A stretch of DNA of 64,000 nt from Caballeronia telluris (GTDB lineage Bacteria; Pseudomonadota; Gammaproteobacteria; Burkholderiales; Burkholderiaceae). Every line of letters begins with the position of its first letter. Within the stretch, counting starts at the first letter, position 1. Under the pieces are notes generated by a model, which saw only the letters and a program-made list of their open reading frames with translations, was not told the origin of the DNA and did no database searches. The position numbers and the translations under genes were made by a program. This document shows, in pieces, positions 8,341-17,330 of this stretch. Location of the stretch: contig NZ_FCNZ02000001.1 of assembly GCF_001544495.1 (NCBI RefSeq), positions 124,001 through 188,000 on the forward strand, read 5' to 3'.

Positions 8341-8883
8341 CTAGTCCGCCCGCGCGACCACCATCTTGTCGACGAGCGCGGCGAGCTTCTGACGCGCGCT
8401 CGCGAAGCGGTCGACGTTCAGTCCGTGCATCTCGTAGCGCGCCGTCACCAGAATCTGGCCTTGCTTCACGAGCGTGAGGTCGATGGCGGCCAGATACGAG
8501 GTCGGTTCGTCGCTGAACGCGCGGCGGTCCCAGTCGGTGGTCGCGGCGTACATGAGCATCGCTTCGCAGCCGGGCGGCGACGTGCCCGGGTTGTAGACCA
8601 TCGAGTTCACGCCGCGCCGCTGCAACGCGAGTTGCAAGGTCGGCACGAAGTCGCTCGCGTTGACCGTCTGGTTCAGTTCAATGCAGACCGAGCGCAGCGT
8701 CGCGGGCGTGCCCGTGACGAACGACGGCGACGAATAGTTCGATGCCACCGTGAAACCCGCCTGCACGAGCGAGCCGGCGGCATCGGCGGCCGAGATGAGC
8801 GTCCACGCGCAACCCGAGAGCAGGTTCGCGCCCACGACCGACACGCACGCCGCCGCGCACTTCGCACGATTCATCGAATGCAT
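8341..8883 (-). CDS. Sbal_3080-type lipoprotein
   Basis: A 180-residue predicted lipoprotein: short basic start, hydrophobic stretch, and lipobox LLSGC at about residues 21-25 (counting from the first ATG). The mature part contains RSVCIELNQTVNASDFVPTLQLALQRRGV and a C-terminal helix, which I associate with the Sbal_3080 family of lipoproteins of unknown function. Start is either 8883 (MHSMNRAK) or 8874 (MNRAK). It lies 10-20 nt downstream of the frameshifted gene at 8894 on the same strand, so the two were probably one operon. Confidence 0.72.
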   Translation of the reverse strand: MHSMNRAKCAAACVSVVGANLLSGCAWTLISAADAAGSLVQAGFTVASNYSSPSFVTGTPATLRSVCIELNQTVNASDFVPTLQLALQRRGVNSMVYNPGTSPPGCEAMLMYAATTDWDRRAFSDEPTSYLAAIDLTLVKQGQILVTARYEMHGLNVDRFASARQKLAALVDKMVVARAD

Positions 8884-8893
8884 CGCCGGCGCT

Positions 8894-9255
8894 TCAGCGC
8901 ACGACGCGAAGGCGAAGCGCGTTCGGGCCGTCGATGGCCGCCGTCAGCGCGACGGCACGCGCGGCGCGGGCGCCGCTTTCGTCGTTCGCGCGAATCACGA
9001 AGCGCTGGCGCGTCGCGGTGTTGACGTCGTGTCTCACGTCGGGAAAGCACGCGGCGATATCGGCACCGAGTTCCTGCAGCGGATCGGCGACGACGCCATC
9101 CGCGCCCCAGTGCGCCTCCAGCGACAATCGTACGCATGGGCGCTCGCGCGGCAGATGCCTTGTCCGGGCGCGCCGGCGGGCATCGGCGGATGCGCGGCAT
9201 CGAGCGTGCTGTTGAGCGCGGAGTAACGGGAATGGATACGAAGACGTGCTTGCAT
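8894..9255 (-). pseudogene. Hypothetical protein gene with a frameshift
   Basis: Two frames together make one plausible protein. The first, from ATG 9255, reads MQARLRIHSRYSALNSTL and on to APGQGICR; the second continues ERPCVRLSLEAHWGADGV down to the stop at 8894. Both stretches show strong third-position GC. They are joined in frame if two bases of a CGCGCG run at about 9145-9150 are removed, which suggests a 2-bp slippage insertion, either real or a sequencing error. No family is recognised; residues such as RLSLEAHW and QRFVIRANDESGARAARAVALTAAI suggest a small beta-rich exported or cell-surface protein. It sits directly upstream of the lipoprotein gene. Confidence 0.45.
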
Positions 9256-9411
9256 GGCTTGACGGTGCGTTTATCGAGGGTTGGCTTACATGGCGCAATC
9301 GACTGATCGCGCATCGTCATGTTCGGGCAACCTTGCACCGCGCAAAGCGGCAAGCAACGTTCGTCTTCGCGAAGTTCTTTCGAGGTGTTCGGCTATTGCA
9401 GAAACTTTCGC

Positions 9412-10899
9412 TCAGCAATCGAGCGCAAGTCCCACGCGGGCGCGTTGCAACATCCGCTGGCAGCGCGCGGACAGGTTCGTGAGCGTCAAGTGTTTGCCGG
9501 CCTTTTCATAACGCTCGTTGATGGCCTCGACCGCCGCGATGGCGGAATGATCGGCGAAACGCAGATGACTGCAATCGATCGTCACGTGCTGCGGATCGTT
9601 CAAAGGATCGAACAAGCTCTGGAACTGCGCGCTCGAAGCGAAAAAGAGCGTGCCATGCGGAACGTAGGTTCGCGCGCCTGCCTCGTCTTTCCTGTCGCTG
9701 CGGATTTCGCCCGCGTGCTGCCACGCGAAATTCAGCGCCGCGATCACGACGCCGCACAGGACCGCGATCGCCAGGTCGGTGAACACGGTGATCGTCGTGA
9801 CCGCGACGATCACGAGCGCGTCGTTGCGCGGCACCTTGTTCAACGCGCGCAATGAACCCCACGCGAACGTCTGCTGCGCCACGACGAACATCACGCCGAC
9901 GAGCGCCGCGAGCGGAATGCGCTCGATCAGCGGCGAGAAGAACAGGATGAAGAGCAGGATCATCACGCCGCTCGTCACGCCCGACAGGCGCGAGCGTCCG
10001 CCGGAACTCAGGTTGATCATCGTCTGGCCGATCATCGCGCAGCCGCCCATCGCACCGAACAGACCCGACACCACATTGGCCGCGCCGAGCGCGATGCATT
10101 CGCGGTTCGGCTGGCCGCGCGTTTCGGTCAGTTCGTCGGTGAGGTTGAGCGTGAGCAACGTTTCGAGCAGCCCGACGACCGACATCAGCACCGCGTAGGG
10201 AAACACGATGGAGAGCGTCTCGACGTTGAACGGCACGCTCGGGATCGCGAAGGTCGGCAGGCCGCCCGCGATGTGCGCCATATCGCCGAGCGTTCGCGCC
10301 GGCAGGTGCAGCAGTTGCGCGAACACGCCCACGCCCACGATCGCGACGAGCGCGGGCGGCACCGCCTTCGTCAGGCGCGGCAGCAGGTAGACGATGCACA
10401 TCGTCAGCGCGACGAGGCCGCACATCAGCCAGAGCGCGTCGCCGTGAAGCCAGGCGGCACCGGCGGACGTCGTCTCCTTGAAGTGTTCGAGTTGCGCCAT
10501 CGCGATGATGATCGCGAGGCCGTTCACGAAGCCGAGCATCACGGGATGCGGCACCATGCGGATCAGCTTGCCGAGCCGCAGTAGCCCGAACAGGATCATC
10601 AGCGCGCCGCCGAGGAGGACGGTCGCGAGCAGATATTGCACGCCGTGCTGCACGACCAGCGCGACGATGACCACCGCCATCGAACCGGCCGCGCCCGAAA
10701 TCATGCCCGGACGGCCGCCGAAGAGCGCCGCGATCGTGCAGATGAAGAACGCGCCGTAGAGGCCCATCAGCGGGTTCAGTTGCGCGACGAGCGCGAACGC
10801 GATGCACTCGGGAACGAGCGCGAACGCGGACGTGAGGCCCGCGAGCACATTGCTGCGCATGTCCGAAAACCGGCTGGTTTCGGCGGTGAGAACTTCCAT
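9412..10899 (-). CDS. SulP/SLC26-family anion permease with STAS domain
   Basis: A 495-residue transporter. About ten to twelve hydrophobic segments fill residues 15-390, with the family signature near the N-terminus (SNVLAGLTSAFALVPECIAFALVAQLNPLMGLYGAF). A STAS domain follows at the C-terminus (GTLFFASSAQFQSLFDPLNDPQHVTIDCSHLRF). SulP proteins import sulfate, bicarbonate or dicarboxylates; the substrate cannot be told from sequence. ATG 10899 (MEVLTAETSRF) was chosen because an upstream in-frame ATG gives a non-family N-terminus. It appears monocistronic. The 193 bp between it and the FmdB gene hold both promoters. Confidence 0.85.
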   Translation of the reverse strand: MEVLTAETSRFSDMRSNVLAGLTSAFALVPECIAFALVAQLNPLMGLYGAFFICTIAALFGGRPGMISGAAGSMAVVIVALVVQHGVQYLLATVLLGGALMILFGLLRLGKLIRMVPHPVMLGFVNGLAIIIAMAQLEHFKETTSAGAAWLHGDALWLMCGLVALTMCIVYLLPRLTKAVPPALVAIVGVGVFAQLLHLPARTLGDMAHIAGGLPTFAIPSVPFNVETLSIVFPYAVLMSVVGLLETLLTLNLTDELTETRGQPNRECIALGAANVVSGLFGAMGGCAMIGQTMINLSSGGRSRLSGVTSGVMILLFILFFSPLIERIPLAALVGVMFVVAQQTFAWGSLRALNKVPRNDALVIVAVTTITVFTDLAIAVLCGVVIAALNFAWQHAGEIRSDRKDEAGARTYVPHGTLFFASSAQFQSLFDPLNDPQHVTIDCSHLRFADHSAIAAVEAINERYEKAGKHLTLTNLSARCQRMLQRARVGLALDC

Positions 10900-11092
10900 G
10901 AGATGTCCGGGAACTGTTGGGGCGAAGCGGGGAATGCGATGGGCTGGCGTCGCGAGGGGAACCACACGGCGACGCGATGAATCGACGGCGAAGGAAAGGA
11001 TTTTACATTAGCCCGTCATTGCGCGCTGACGGCGCGTTGGCCGGCGCGGCGCGTATCATGGAGTATCCGGTTGTCCTTTAAGCTCCAACGCC

Positions 11093-11314
11093 ATGCCAGT
11101 CTACGATTACGCGTGCGCCGACTGCGGCGCTTTCGAAGAGGTTCGCCGCATTGCCGAACGCGACGATCCCGCCCTCTGTCCACGATGCAAAGCAGCTGCG
11201 ACGCGCGTCGTGATCGGCGCGCCGACGCTCGCAGGCGACTCGTCACGCATGCAGGACGACTCGGCGGGCAGCTACGGAATGCGCCATCGCGGCGGGTGTT
11301 CGTGCTGCGGATGA
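11093..11314 (+). CDS. FmdB-family zinc ribbon protein
   Basis: A 73-residue protein beginning MPVYDYACADCGAFEEV, the FmdB/putative regulatory zinc ribbon signature. Metal ligands are CADC at the N-terminus and CPRC in the middle; the C-terminus ends in GGCSCCG. Such proteins are common and small, but their function is not settled. It stands alone, divergent from the SulP gene and convergent with the aldehyde dehydrogenase gene. Confidence 0.85.
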   Translation: MPVYDYACADCGAFEEVRRIAERDDPALCPRCKAAATRVVIGAPTLAGDSSRMQDDSAGSYGMRHRGGCSCCG

Positions 11315-11327
11315 AGCCAAATGCAAC

Positions 11328-11354
11328 GGGGACCCGCCGTGAGGCCGGGTCCCC
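11328..11354. terminator. Hairpin between convergent genes
   Basis: An 8-bp perfect stem (GGGGACCC / GGGTCCCC) lies 13 bp after the FmdB stop and 31 bp after the end of the aldehyde dehydrogenase gene. There is no clear U-tract on either strand, so it may be a weak bidirectional terminator or an RNA-stabilising hairpin. Confidence 0.5.
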
Positions 11355-11385
11355 GCATTGATTCAAGGCGCAAGCGAAACGCGCC

Positions 11386-12831
11386 TTAAACCGCCATCAC
11401 CGAAACCGCCTTGGTGACGAGATACGCTTCCATCGCTTCCGGTCCGCCCTCGGACCCGTATCCGGAATCCTTCACGCCGCCGAACGGCATTTCCGGCGAA
11501 GGCGTGGCGGGCTGGTTGATCCACAGCATCCCGACTTCCAGCTGCTGCGACAGCAAATGCACGTTCTTGAACGACTTCGTGAACGCATAGCCCGCCAAGC
11601 CATACGGCAGACGATTGGCTTCGCCGATTGCCTCTTCCAGCGTGTCGAAGCCGCGCACGGCCGCCACCGGACCGAACGGCTCGTTGTTGAACACGTCGGC
11701 GTCCAGCGACACGTTGGTCAGCACCGTCGGCGCGAAGAAGTTGCCTTCCGAACCCACGCGCTCGCCGCCCGTCGCGACCGTCGCGCCCGTCGCGCGCGCG
11801 TTTTCGAGCACCTTGTCCATCGCCGTGAGACGGCGCGCGTTCGCGAGCGGCCCGAGCGTCGTGCCTTCCGCAAGACCGTCGCCGAGCTTCAGGCTTTCCG
11901 CGTGCTTCACGAGCGCCTGCACGAATTCCTCGCGGATGCTGTTATGCACGAGAAAGCGCGTCGGCGAAATACAGACCTGCCCCGCGTTGCGGAACTTCGC
12001 GCCGCCGGAAGCCTTGACGGCCAGCGCGACATCCGCATCCTCCGCGACGATCACCGGCGCGTGGCCGCCCAGTTCCATCGTCGCGCGCTTCATGTGCGAA
12101 CCCGCGAGCGCGGCAAGCTGCTTGCCGACGGGCGTCGAGCCGGTGAACGTCACCTTGCGGATGACCGGATGCGGAATCAGGTAGCCGGAGATCTCGGCGG
12201 GGTCGCCGAACACGAGGCCGACCGTGCCGGCCGGCACGCCCGCATCGACGAACGCCTGCAAGAGACCAGCGGGCGACGCCGGCGTTTCTTCGGGCGCCTT
12301 CACGAGGAACGAGCAACCGCTCGCGAGCGCCGCGCTCAGCTTGCGCACGACCTGGTTGACTGGAAAATTCCACGGCGTGAACGCGGCGACCGGTCCGATC
12401 GGTTCCTTGATGACGAGCTGCTGCGCGGACAGGTTGCGCGACGGCACGATCCGGCCATAGACGCGGCGCCCTTCGTCCGCGAACCATTCGATGATGTCCG
12501 CGGCCGCGAGCACTTCGACGCGCGCTTCCGGGAACGGCTTGCCCTGCTCCTGCGTCATCAGGCGCGCGATGTCGGCGGCACGCTCGCGCACGAGGGAAGC
12601 GGCCTTGCGCATCGTCGTGGCGCGCTCGTTGGCCGGCACCTTGCGCCATGCCTCGAAGCCCTTCTGCGCGGCTTCGAGCGCGCGGTCCAGATCGGGGATG
12701 CCGGCGTGCGCGACCTTGCCGATGGGCTTGCCGGTCGCCGGATTGACGACGTCGAGCGTCTTGCCGCTCAGAGCGTCGCACCATTCGTTGTTGATGAGGA
12801 GCCGGGTGTCTGTGTAGCCTGAAGTAGCCAT
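11386..12831 (-). CDS. gabD: NAD(P)-dependent succinate-semialdehyde dehydrogenase
   Basis: A 481-residue class I aldehyde dehydrogenase. Seen: [13 protein letters not shown] and KAPEETP (coenzyme binding and conserved Asn/Lys), [11 protein letters not shown] (Rossmann loop), the general base Glu in [11 protein letters not shown] and the nucleophile Cys in [12 protein letters not shown]. The N-terminus and overall pattern fit the GabD group that oxidises succinate semialdehyde to succinate; related semialdehydes such as glutarate or 2-oxoglutarate semialdehyde are possible. The downstream partner on the same strand side is an iron alcohol dehydrogenase (12957-14096) whose product could be this enzyme's substrate, for example 4-hydroxybutyrate to succinate semialdehyde. 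The substrate is inference. Confidence 0.8.
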   Translation of the reverse strand: MATSGYTDTRLLINNEWCDALSGKTLDVVNPATGKPIGKVAHAGIPDLDRALEAAQKGFEAWRKVPANERATTMRKAASLVRERAADIARLMTQEQGKPFPEARVEVLAAADIIEWFADEGRRVYGRIVPSRNLSAQQLVIKEPIGPVAAFTPWNFPVNQVVRKLSAALASGCSFLVKAPEETPASPAGLLQAFVDAGVPAGTVGLVFGDPAEISGYLIPHPVIRKVTFTGSTPVGKQLAALAGSHMKRATMELGGHAPVIVAEDADVALAVKASGGAKFRNAGQVCISPTRFLVHNSIREEFVQALVKHAESLKLGDGLAEGTTLGPLANARRLTAMDKVLENARATGATVATGGERVGSEGNFFAPTVLTNVSLDADVFNNEPFGPVAAVRGFDTLEEAIGEANRLPYGLAGYAFTKSFKNVHLLSQQLEVGMLWINQPATPSPEMPFGGVKDSGYGSEGGPEAMEAYLVTKAVSVMAV

Positions 12832-12956
12832 GTCGTGTTCCTTACGGTTGAAGGGTCGCCGCTCATCGAATGCAACCGGGACGCGGCGGCCCGATGATGC
12901 GGGACCAGCGTCGATCTTATCCGATTAAGCAGAAATGCTCAGGATCGCCATGCGGA

Positions 12957-14096
12957 TTACAGCGAGGCGTCGAGCATCGTCAGATAGTCGTCGGGCGAGG
13001 CGTCGCGCGGATTGGTCTTGTGGCTGTGGTCCTTCAGCGCGCCCGCGACGATGCGCGGGAACATCTCGCGTGTCACGCCCAGTTCGGCGAGCCCGGCCGG
13101 CAGTCCGAGCTTCGCGGTCATCGCGCGGATCGCCGGGCCGACTTCCTCGCCGCTTGTGAGACCCATGGCCTGCGCGATGCGTTCGAGCTTGCCTTCTTCC
13201 TGCATCGACGAAGCCGCGCTGTTGAACGCGATCACGGCGGGCAGAAAGATTGCGTTGAGCGTGCCGTGATGCAGGCGCGGATCGATGCCGCCGAGCGAAT
13301 GGCTCAGGCTGTGCACGCAACCGAGTCCCTTCTGGAACGCCAGCGCGCCCTGCATCGACGCGCTCATCATGTTCAGTCGCGCCACGCGGTCGCTGCCGTC
13401 GCGCGTCGCCCGCTCGATGTGACGCCACGCGCGCCAGAGGCCGTCGAGCGCGATGCCGTCGGCGGGCGGATTGAACGCCGGCGCCATGAAGGTTTCCAGG
13501 CAATGCGCGATCGCATCCATGCCGGTGGCGGCCGTGAGCATTGGCGGCAGGCCAGCCGTCAGGTCCGGATCGCAGATCGCCACCTTCGGCACGACATGGG
13601 GCGAGATCACGCCGACCTTGCGGCCGTCGTCGAGAATCAGGATCGCGCCGCGGCCGACTTCGCTGCCGGTTCCCGCCGTCGTCGGAATCGCGATGACGGG
13701 CGCGGTCGCCGACGTGATGCGCGCCGCGCCGCCTTCGATCAGCGCGAAGCTTTGCAGCGGACCTTCGTGCGTCGCGCACACGGCGACGCCCTTCGCCAGG
13801 TCGATCGACGAGCCGCCGCCGACCGCGATCACGCCGTCGCATTGACCAGCGCGGTAGGCGGCGACTGCATCGCGCACGGCGGATTCGTTCGGATTCGGCG
13901 GCGTGCCGTCGAACACCGCTGCGGGCGTCGCGTCCGGGAGTGCGGCGAGCACGGTATCGAGAATGCCGGCGGCACGAATGCCCGCGTCCGTCACGATGAG
14001 CGGACGACGAATGCCGATGCGCTCGCATTCGCCGGCAAGCAGCCGGATCGCGCCGCAGTCGAACTGGATCTGGGTGATGTAGTTGATGAGGGACAT
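12957..14096 (-). CDS. Iron-containing alcohol dehydrogenase
   Basis: A 379-residue group III (iron-dependent) alcohol dehydrogenase. Visible motifs: the nucleotide-binding loop VGGGSSIDLAKG, AIPTTAGTGSEV, DPDLTAGLPP, and metal-ligand regions GMDAIAHCLETF, CVHSLSHSLGG and the His pair in RLHHGTLNA. Members reduce or oxidise short-chain alcohols, including 4-hydroxybutyrate. It is transcribed toward the aldehyde dehydrogenase gene, with 125 bp between them, and away from the LysR regulator gene, with 133 bp of shared upstream region. That arrangement suggests LysR control of an alcohol to acid oxidation module. Confidence 0.86.
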   Translation of the reverse strand: MSLINYITQIQFDCGAIRLLAGECERIGIRRPLIVTDAGIRAAGILDTVLAALPDATPAAVFDGTPPNPNESAVRDAVAAYRAGQCDGVIAVGGGSSIDLAKGVAVCATHEGPLQSFALIEGGAARITSATAPVIAIPTTAGTGSEVGRGAILILDDGRKVGVISPHVVPKVAICDPDLTAGLPPMLTAATGMDAIAHCLETFMAPAFNPPADGIALDGLWRAWRHIERATRDGSDRVARLNMMSASMQGALAFQKGLGCVHSLSHSLGGIDPRLHHGTLNAIFLPAVIAFNSAASSMQEEGKLERIAQAMGLTSGEEVGPAIRAMTAKLGLPAGLAELGVTREMFPRIVAGALKDHSHKTNPRDASPDDYLTMLDASL

Positions 14097-14229
14097 GGAT
14101 GGATGACGCGAAGTTATACGGGCGGGGGAGAGTCACCCAGTATAGTGAGCAAACAGACGCCCCGATACTGACGACTTTTGATACCGTTATAACTTTCTCT
14201 CAAGGCAGGCGCTTCAGGCCGCATTCCGC

Positions 14230-15156
14230 ATGACACCCACGCTCAATTCGATCATCTCCCGATTGCATGTCAAGCAACTGCGGCTTCTGATCGCGCTCGG
14301 AGAACATGGCTCGCTGCTCGGCGCCGCCAAGCAGCTCGCCCTGACGCAGCCCGGCGCGAGCAAGGCGCTGCACGAGATCGAAACGACCTTCGGCACGCCG
14401 CTCTTCGTGCGCACGAATCGCGGACTCGAACCCAACGCGGCCGGTCATTGCGCGCTTCGCTACGCGCGCCTCATCCATACCGATCTCGCGCATCTGCGCG
14501 AGGAGATCGTCGGCATCATGCGCGGCGCGGGCGGTCGGGTCTCGGTCGGCGTCATCATGGGCGCCGTGCCGCTCCTGACGGACGCGATCACCGCCGTGAT
14601 GGAGGAACAGCCGGAGATGTCGGTGGAGATCGTCGAGGACACGAGCGCCACGCTGCTCAGCCTGATCGATGCCGGGCGGCTCGACCTCGCCGTTTGCCGC
14701 ACCAGTGTGAGCCCGGCGCCCTATCTGTACGACAGCGTGTTCGTGCAGGACGAGACCCTCGCGGTCATCGCGAACACGGCGCATCCGCTCGCGCGGCGCC
14801 GCCGTCTTTCGCTCGGCGATCTCGCGCGTTACCGGTGGATCGTGTATCGCGCGAACATGCCGATGCGCGTGTTGCTCGAACGCGAATTCCACGATGCCGG
14901 GCTGCGGTTTCCCGCGCATCTGCTGGAGACGACGTCGGCGTTCGCGACGCTTTCGCTATTGCAAAAGAATGCGGCGCTGGTCGCGCTGGTTTCGGTCGAC
15001 GTCGCGCGTTTTTGCACGGAGCATGGGGTTGCGTGCACGCTGCCGCTGAAACTGTCGTCGCAGAGCGAGGCATATGAGCTGGTGACGCGGCGCGACGCGC
15101 CGCTGTCGCCGGGGGCGAGGATGTTGATGGGGGCGATCGTGGGCGCGCGATCCTAG
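14230..15156 (+). CDS. LysR-family transcriptional regulator
   Basis: A 308-residue regulator with an N-terminal winged helix-turn-helix (LLIALGEHGSLLGAAKQLALTQPGASKALHEIE, residues about 19-52) and a C-terminal periplasmic-binding-like effector domain (GRVSVGVIMGAVPLLTDAI onward). The domain order and length are normal. It is divergent from the iron alcohol dehydrogenase gene and most likely regulates it and the following aldehyde dehydrogenase; the inducer is unknown. Its stop codon overlaps that of the convergent ABC permease gene by four bases. Confidence 0.88.
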   Translation: MTPTLNSIISRLHVKQLRLLIALGEHGSLLGAAKQLALTQPGASKALHEIETTFGTPLFVRTNRGLEPNAAGHCALRYARLIHTDLAHLREEIVGIMRGAGGRVSVGVIMGAVPLLTDAITAVMEEQPEMSVEIVEDTSATLLSLIDAGRLDLAVCRTSVSPAPYLYDSVFVQDETLAVIANTAHPLARRRRLSLGDLARYRWIVYRANMPMRVLLEREFHDAGLRFPAHLLETTSAFATLSLLQKNAALVALVSVDVARFCTEHGVACTLPLKLSSQSEAYELVTRRDAPLSPGARMLMGAIVGARS

Positions 15157-16058
15157 CGTATGGCGGCCACTCGCCTCTTCGCCAGCCACCTCACCGCCAG
15201 CAAACATCCGACCATCACGGTCAGCGACAACACCGTCGTCATCGTCCCGAGCGCGTAGATCACGGGCGTGGTGACGGACGTCGTCAGCCCCTGAAGTTCC
15301 AGCGGCAGCGTGTTCTGCTCGCCGATGGCCTGCGAGGTCCGCGCGATCTCGTCCCATGACAGCGTGAACCCGAACATCCCGACGCCGATGACTGAAGGCC
15401 CGATGATCGGCAACACGACGTGCCTGAACGTCTGCCACGGCGTGCTTCCAAGATCGCGCGACGCTTCCTCGTAAGCCGGATTGAAGCGGTTGAACACCGC
15501 GAACATCACGAGCAGCCCGAACGGCAGCGTCCACGTGAGATGCGCGCCGAGTGCCGAGGTGAAGAGCCCCATCGACGCCGTATAGCTGTCGGCAAACGAC
15601 TCGAATCCGCAGGCCGGGGCGAGATACTTGATGCCGTTGTCCAGCAGCCGGAACGTCAGCCCGATCCCGAGCGACACGATGATCGAAGGCATGATGAGAC
15701 TCGCCACCGACACATAGAACACGGCGGTATCGCCGCGAAAGCGCCGCCTGAACGCCAGCCCCGCCGCGACCGAGAACAGCACCGTCAGCACGGTCACCGC
15801 GAGCGCGAGCCGGACCGAACGCCAGAACGCACCCCAGATGTCGATATCGCCGACGCCGTTGCGCAGCGCCTCGAACCAGTGCAGCGACACGCCGCGCATC
15901 GGAAACGTCAGACCGCCTTCGGGGCCCTGAAACGACAGAATGAAGATCGTGATGACGGGACCATAAAGAAACAGCACGAAGAGCCCGAACACGAGCGCGA
16001 GCCAGTAAAAGCTCGCCGGCCGATGCTCGCGGTGATGCCTGAGCGCGCGCGCCGCCAT
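15153..16058 (-). CDS. ABC transporter permease, PotC-like
   Basis: A 301-residue inner-membrane permease of the binding-protein-dependent type. Six hydrophobic segments are visible, and the EAA loop reads EEASRDLGSTPWQTFRHVVLPIIGPSVIG, the docking site for the ATPase. The sequence style is that of spermidine/putrescine PotC subunits. Upstream, its PotB-like partner survives only as a C-terminal stump, and no ATPase or binding protein gene is present, so this system is probably non-functional unless complemented from elsewhere. The spacing to the partner (one base) shows they were one operon. Confidence 0.82.
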   Translation of the reverse strand: MAARALRHHREHRPASFYWLALVFGLFVLFLYGPVITIFILSFQGPEGGLTFPMRGVSLHWFEALRNGVGDIDIWGAFWRSVRLALAVTVLTVLFSVAAGLAFRRRFRGDTAVFYVSVASLIMPSIIVSLGIGLTFRLLDNGIKYLAPACGFESFADSYTASMGLFTSALGAHLTWTLPFGLLVMFAVFNRFNPAYEEASRDLGSTPWQTFRHVVLPIIGPSVIGVGMFGFTLSWDEIARTSQAIGEQNTLPLELQGLTTSVTTPVIYALGTMTTVLSLTVMVGCLLAVRWLAKRRVAAIR

Positions 16059-16059
16059 G

Positions 16060-16330
16060 TCAAAGCTCCTTTCGAATGTCGACGACGCGCGTCAGCGCCC
16101 ACACGATCATCAGCACGACCGCGAGCAACACCACCGCATTGGCCGCCGCCGCGGGAAACTGCAGATAGCCCGTCTGCACCTGGATGATCTTGCCGACCGA
16201 TGCGATCTGCTGGCCGCCCATCACGCCGACCGTGAGGAAGTCGCCCATCACGATCGTGATGACGAAGATCGAGCCGATCACGATCCCGGTCTTCGAAAGC
16301 GGCAGCACCACGTCGCGCGCACGGGCGAGT
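16060..16330 (-). pseudogene. PotB-like ABC permease, 5'-truncated remnant
   Basis: Only about the last 90 codons resemble a permease: RDVVLPLSKTGIVIGSIFVITIVMGDFL followed by three hydrophobic stretches to IRKEL. The start of this similarity coincides with the end of the EAA loop. Upstream of about 16330 the frame stays open but the sequence instead belongs to a gene on the opposite strand. PotB proteins are normally near 290-300 residues, so roughly two thirds are missing. This is the left side of a rearrangement junction. Confidence 0.75.
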
Positions 16331-16681
16331 TCGTCGTGCATCTGTCCGACGAGGCGATCGCGGAGAAGATGCATCGAATGCGGCGAGCGCTTCCCGCCGA
16401 ACGTGAGCGAACTGGCCTCGGTCGGACTGACGCCGGTGGCAAGCTCGCGCGTCGCGCCGCCGCGCATCGCGGAAGCGCCGGTCGCGTTCGAATGCACGCT
16501 ATGGGAGACGCTGGAAACGACGAGCCGGCACATCTTCATCGGCAAGGTGCACCGGCTGCATGCACGCGATGAATTGATCGACGTCGAGACTTGGCGCGTG
16601 CGGCTTCAGCACTACTTTCCTGTGGGTCGCTTTGGCGCGAGCGACTATGTGACGACGCGCGACCGGTTCACGCTGGGCTGA
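16318..16681 (+). pseudogene. Flavin reductase-like protein, truncated and frameshifted
   Basis: The plus strand encodes the C-terminal half of a flavin reductase (DIM6/NTAB-type FMN-binding) protein: RTGEFVVHLSDEAIAEKMHR in one frame, then CGERFPPNVSELASVGL and PRIAEAPVAFECTLWETLE in the next, ending RFTLG. The switch falls at about 16377-16381 in CGAATGC and is restored by removing one A. The N-terminal half is absent; where it should be lies the PotB-like remnant on the other strand. With a truncation and a frameshift the gene cannot make a normal protein. Confidence 0.72.
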
Positions 16682-16826
16682 GCGAGCAAGACAAGCAAGC
16701 GGGGAAAGCGAGGCGTTTCGCATTGGCGTCGCGAGCGGGTTTGGCGGTGCTGCGTTTTTCTTCTGAACGCAACGCCTAAGACTGCCTGCCGGCGGCCAAG
16801 CGAAATCGTGGAGTTCATGAATACGC

Positions 16827-17171
16827 TCAGCGCGACGTGACGCGATAGGTTTCGAGCACGCACACGTTGACGTTATGTTCGTGGAGCACCTGCCCGCTGC
16901 GCATCACGGTCTTGAAGTCATAGACGCAGCGGTCGGTGCCGTCGTCGGTATTGACGACCATCCAGTAGCCGGGATGCACCACGTAGCGGTGAAGCAGGTC
17001 TTCGCCGTAGTAGCGGTCGTTGACGTTGCTCGCGCGGAACTCCACGATATCCTCATTCGCCGAGTTGATCAGTTTGACGCGGCGATCTTCCGCTTGCGCG
17101 ACATTCGAGATCAGGACAGTGCAAGCAGCCACCATGACGACACGTCCAAGCAGATCGGTCAATTTGCTCAT
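16827..17171 (-). CDS. Small periplasmic protein of unknown function
   Basis: A 114-residue protein with a clear signal peptide (LLGRVVMVAACTVLISNVAQA, cleavage after AQA). The mature part contains RVKLINSANEDIVEFRASNVNDRYYGEDLLHRY and two Cys residues (DRCVYDF, NVCVLET) that could form a disulfide. Three ATG codons occur in a row; GGAG lies six bases before the third, which is taken as start. Family not recognised. The pattern of a short, Cys-paired exported protein suggests an envelope role, but this is a guess. Confidence 0.7.
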   Translation of the reverse strand: MSKLTDLLGRVVMVAACTVLISNVAQAEDRRVKLINSANEDIVEFRASNVNDRYYGEDLLHRYVVHPGYWMVVNTDDGTDRCVYDFKTVMRSGQVLHEHNVNVCVLETYRVTSR

Positions 17172-17330
17172 CATCATCTCCAGAGGAACCCAGGGGTCAA
17201 TCGATCGGCAGATCGATGAAGGGCATTCTGGTAGCTGAACGACATCCGCAAAACCGTGCTTGTTGAGGGAGCCGGCCGCTTTTAAGGAGGGCCGTTTGAC
17301 CCTCCACTAGCCGGGGTCGCGAGGCGCTTC

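Noticed and set aside
9246..9482. Plus-strand 78-codon frame upstream of the SulP gene end.
   Set aside because: No ribosome binding site, no domain, mixed codon usage, overlaps the frameshifted gene start.
17286..17305. Hairpin GGAGGG...CCCTCC after the TIR-like gene.
   Set aside because: Only six paired bases with an eight-base loop and a weak T-stretch; too weak to call as terminator.
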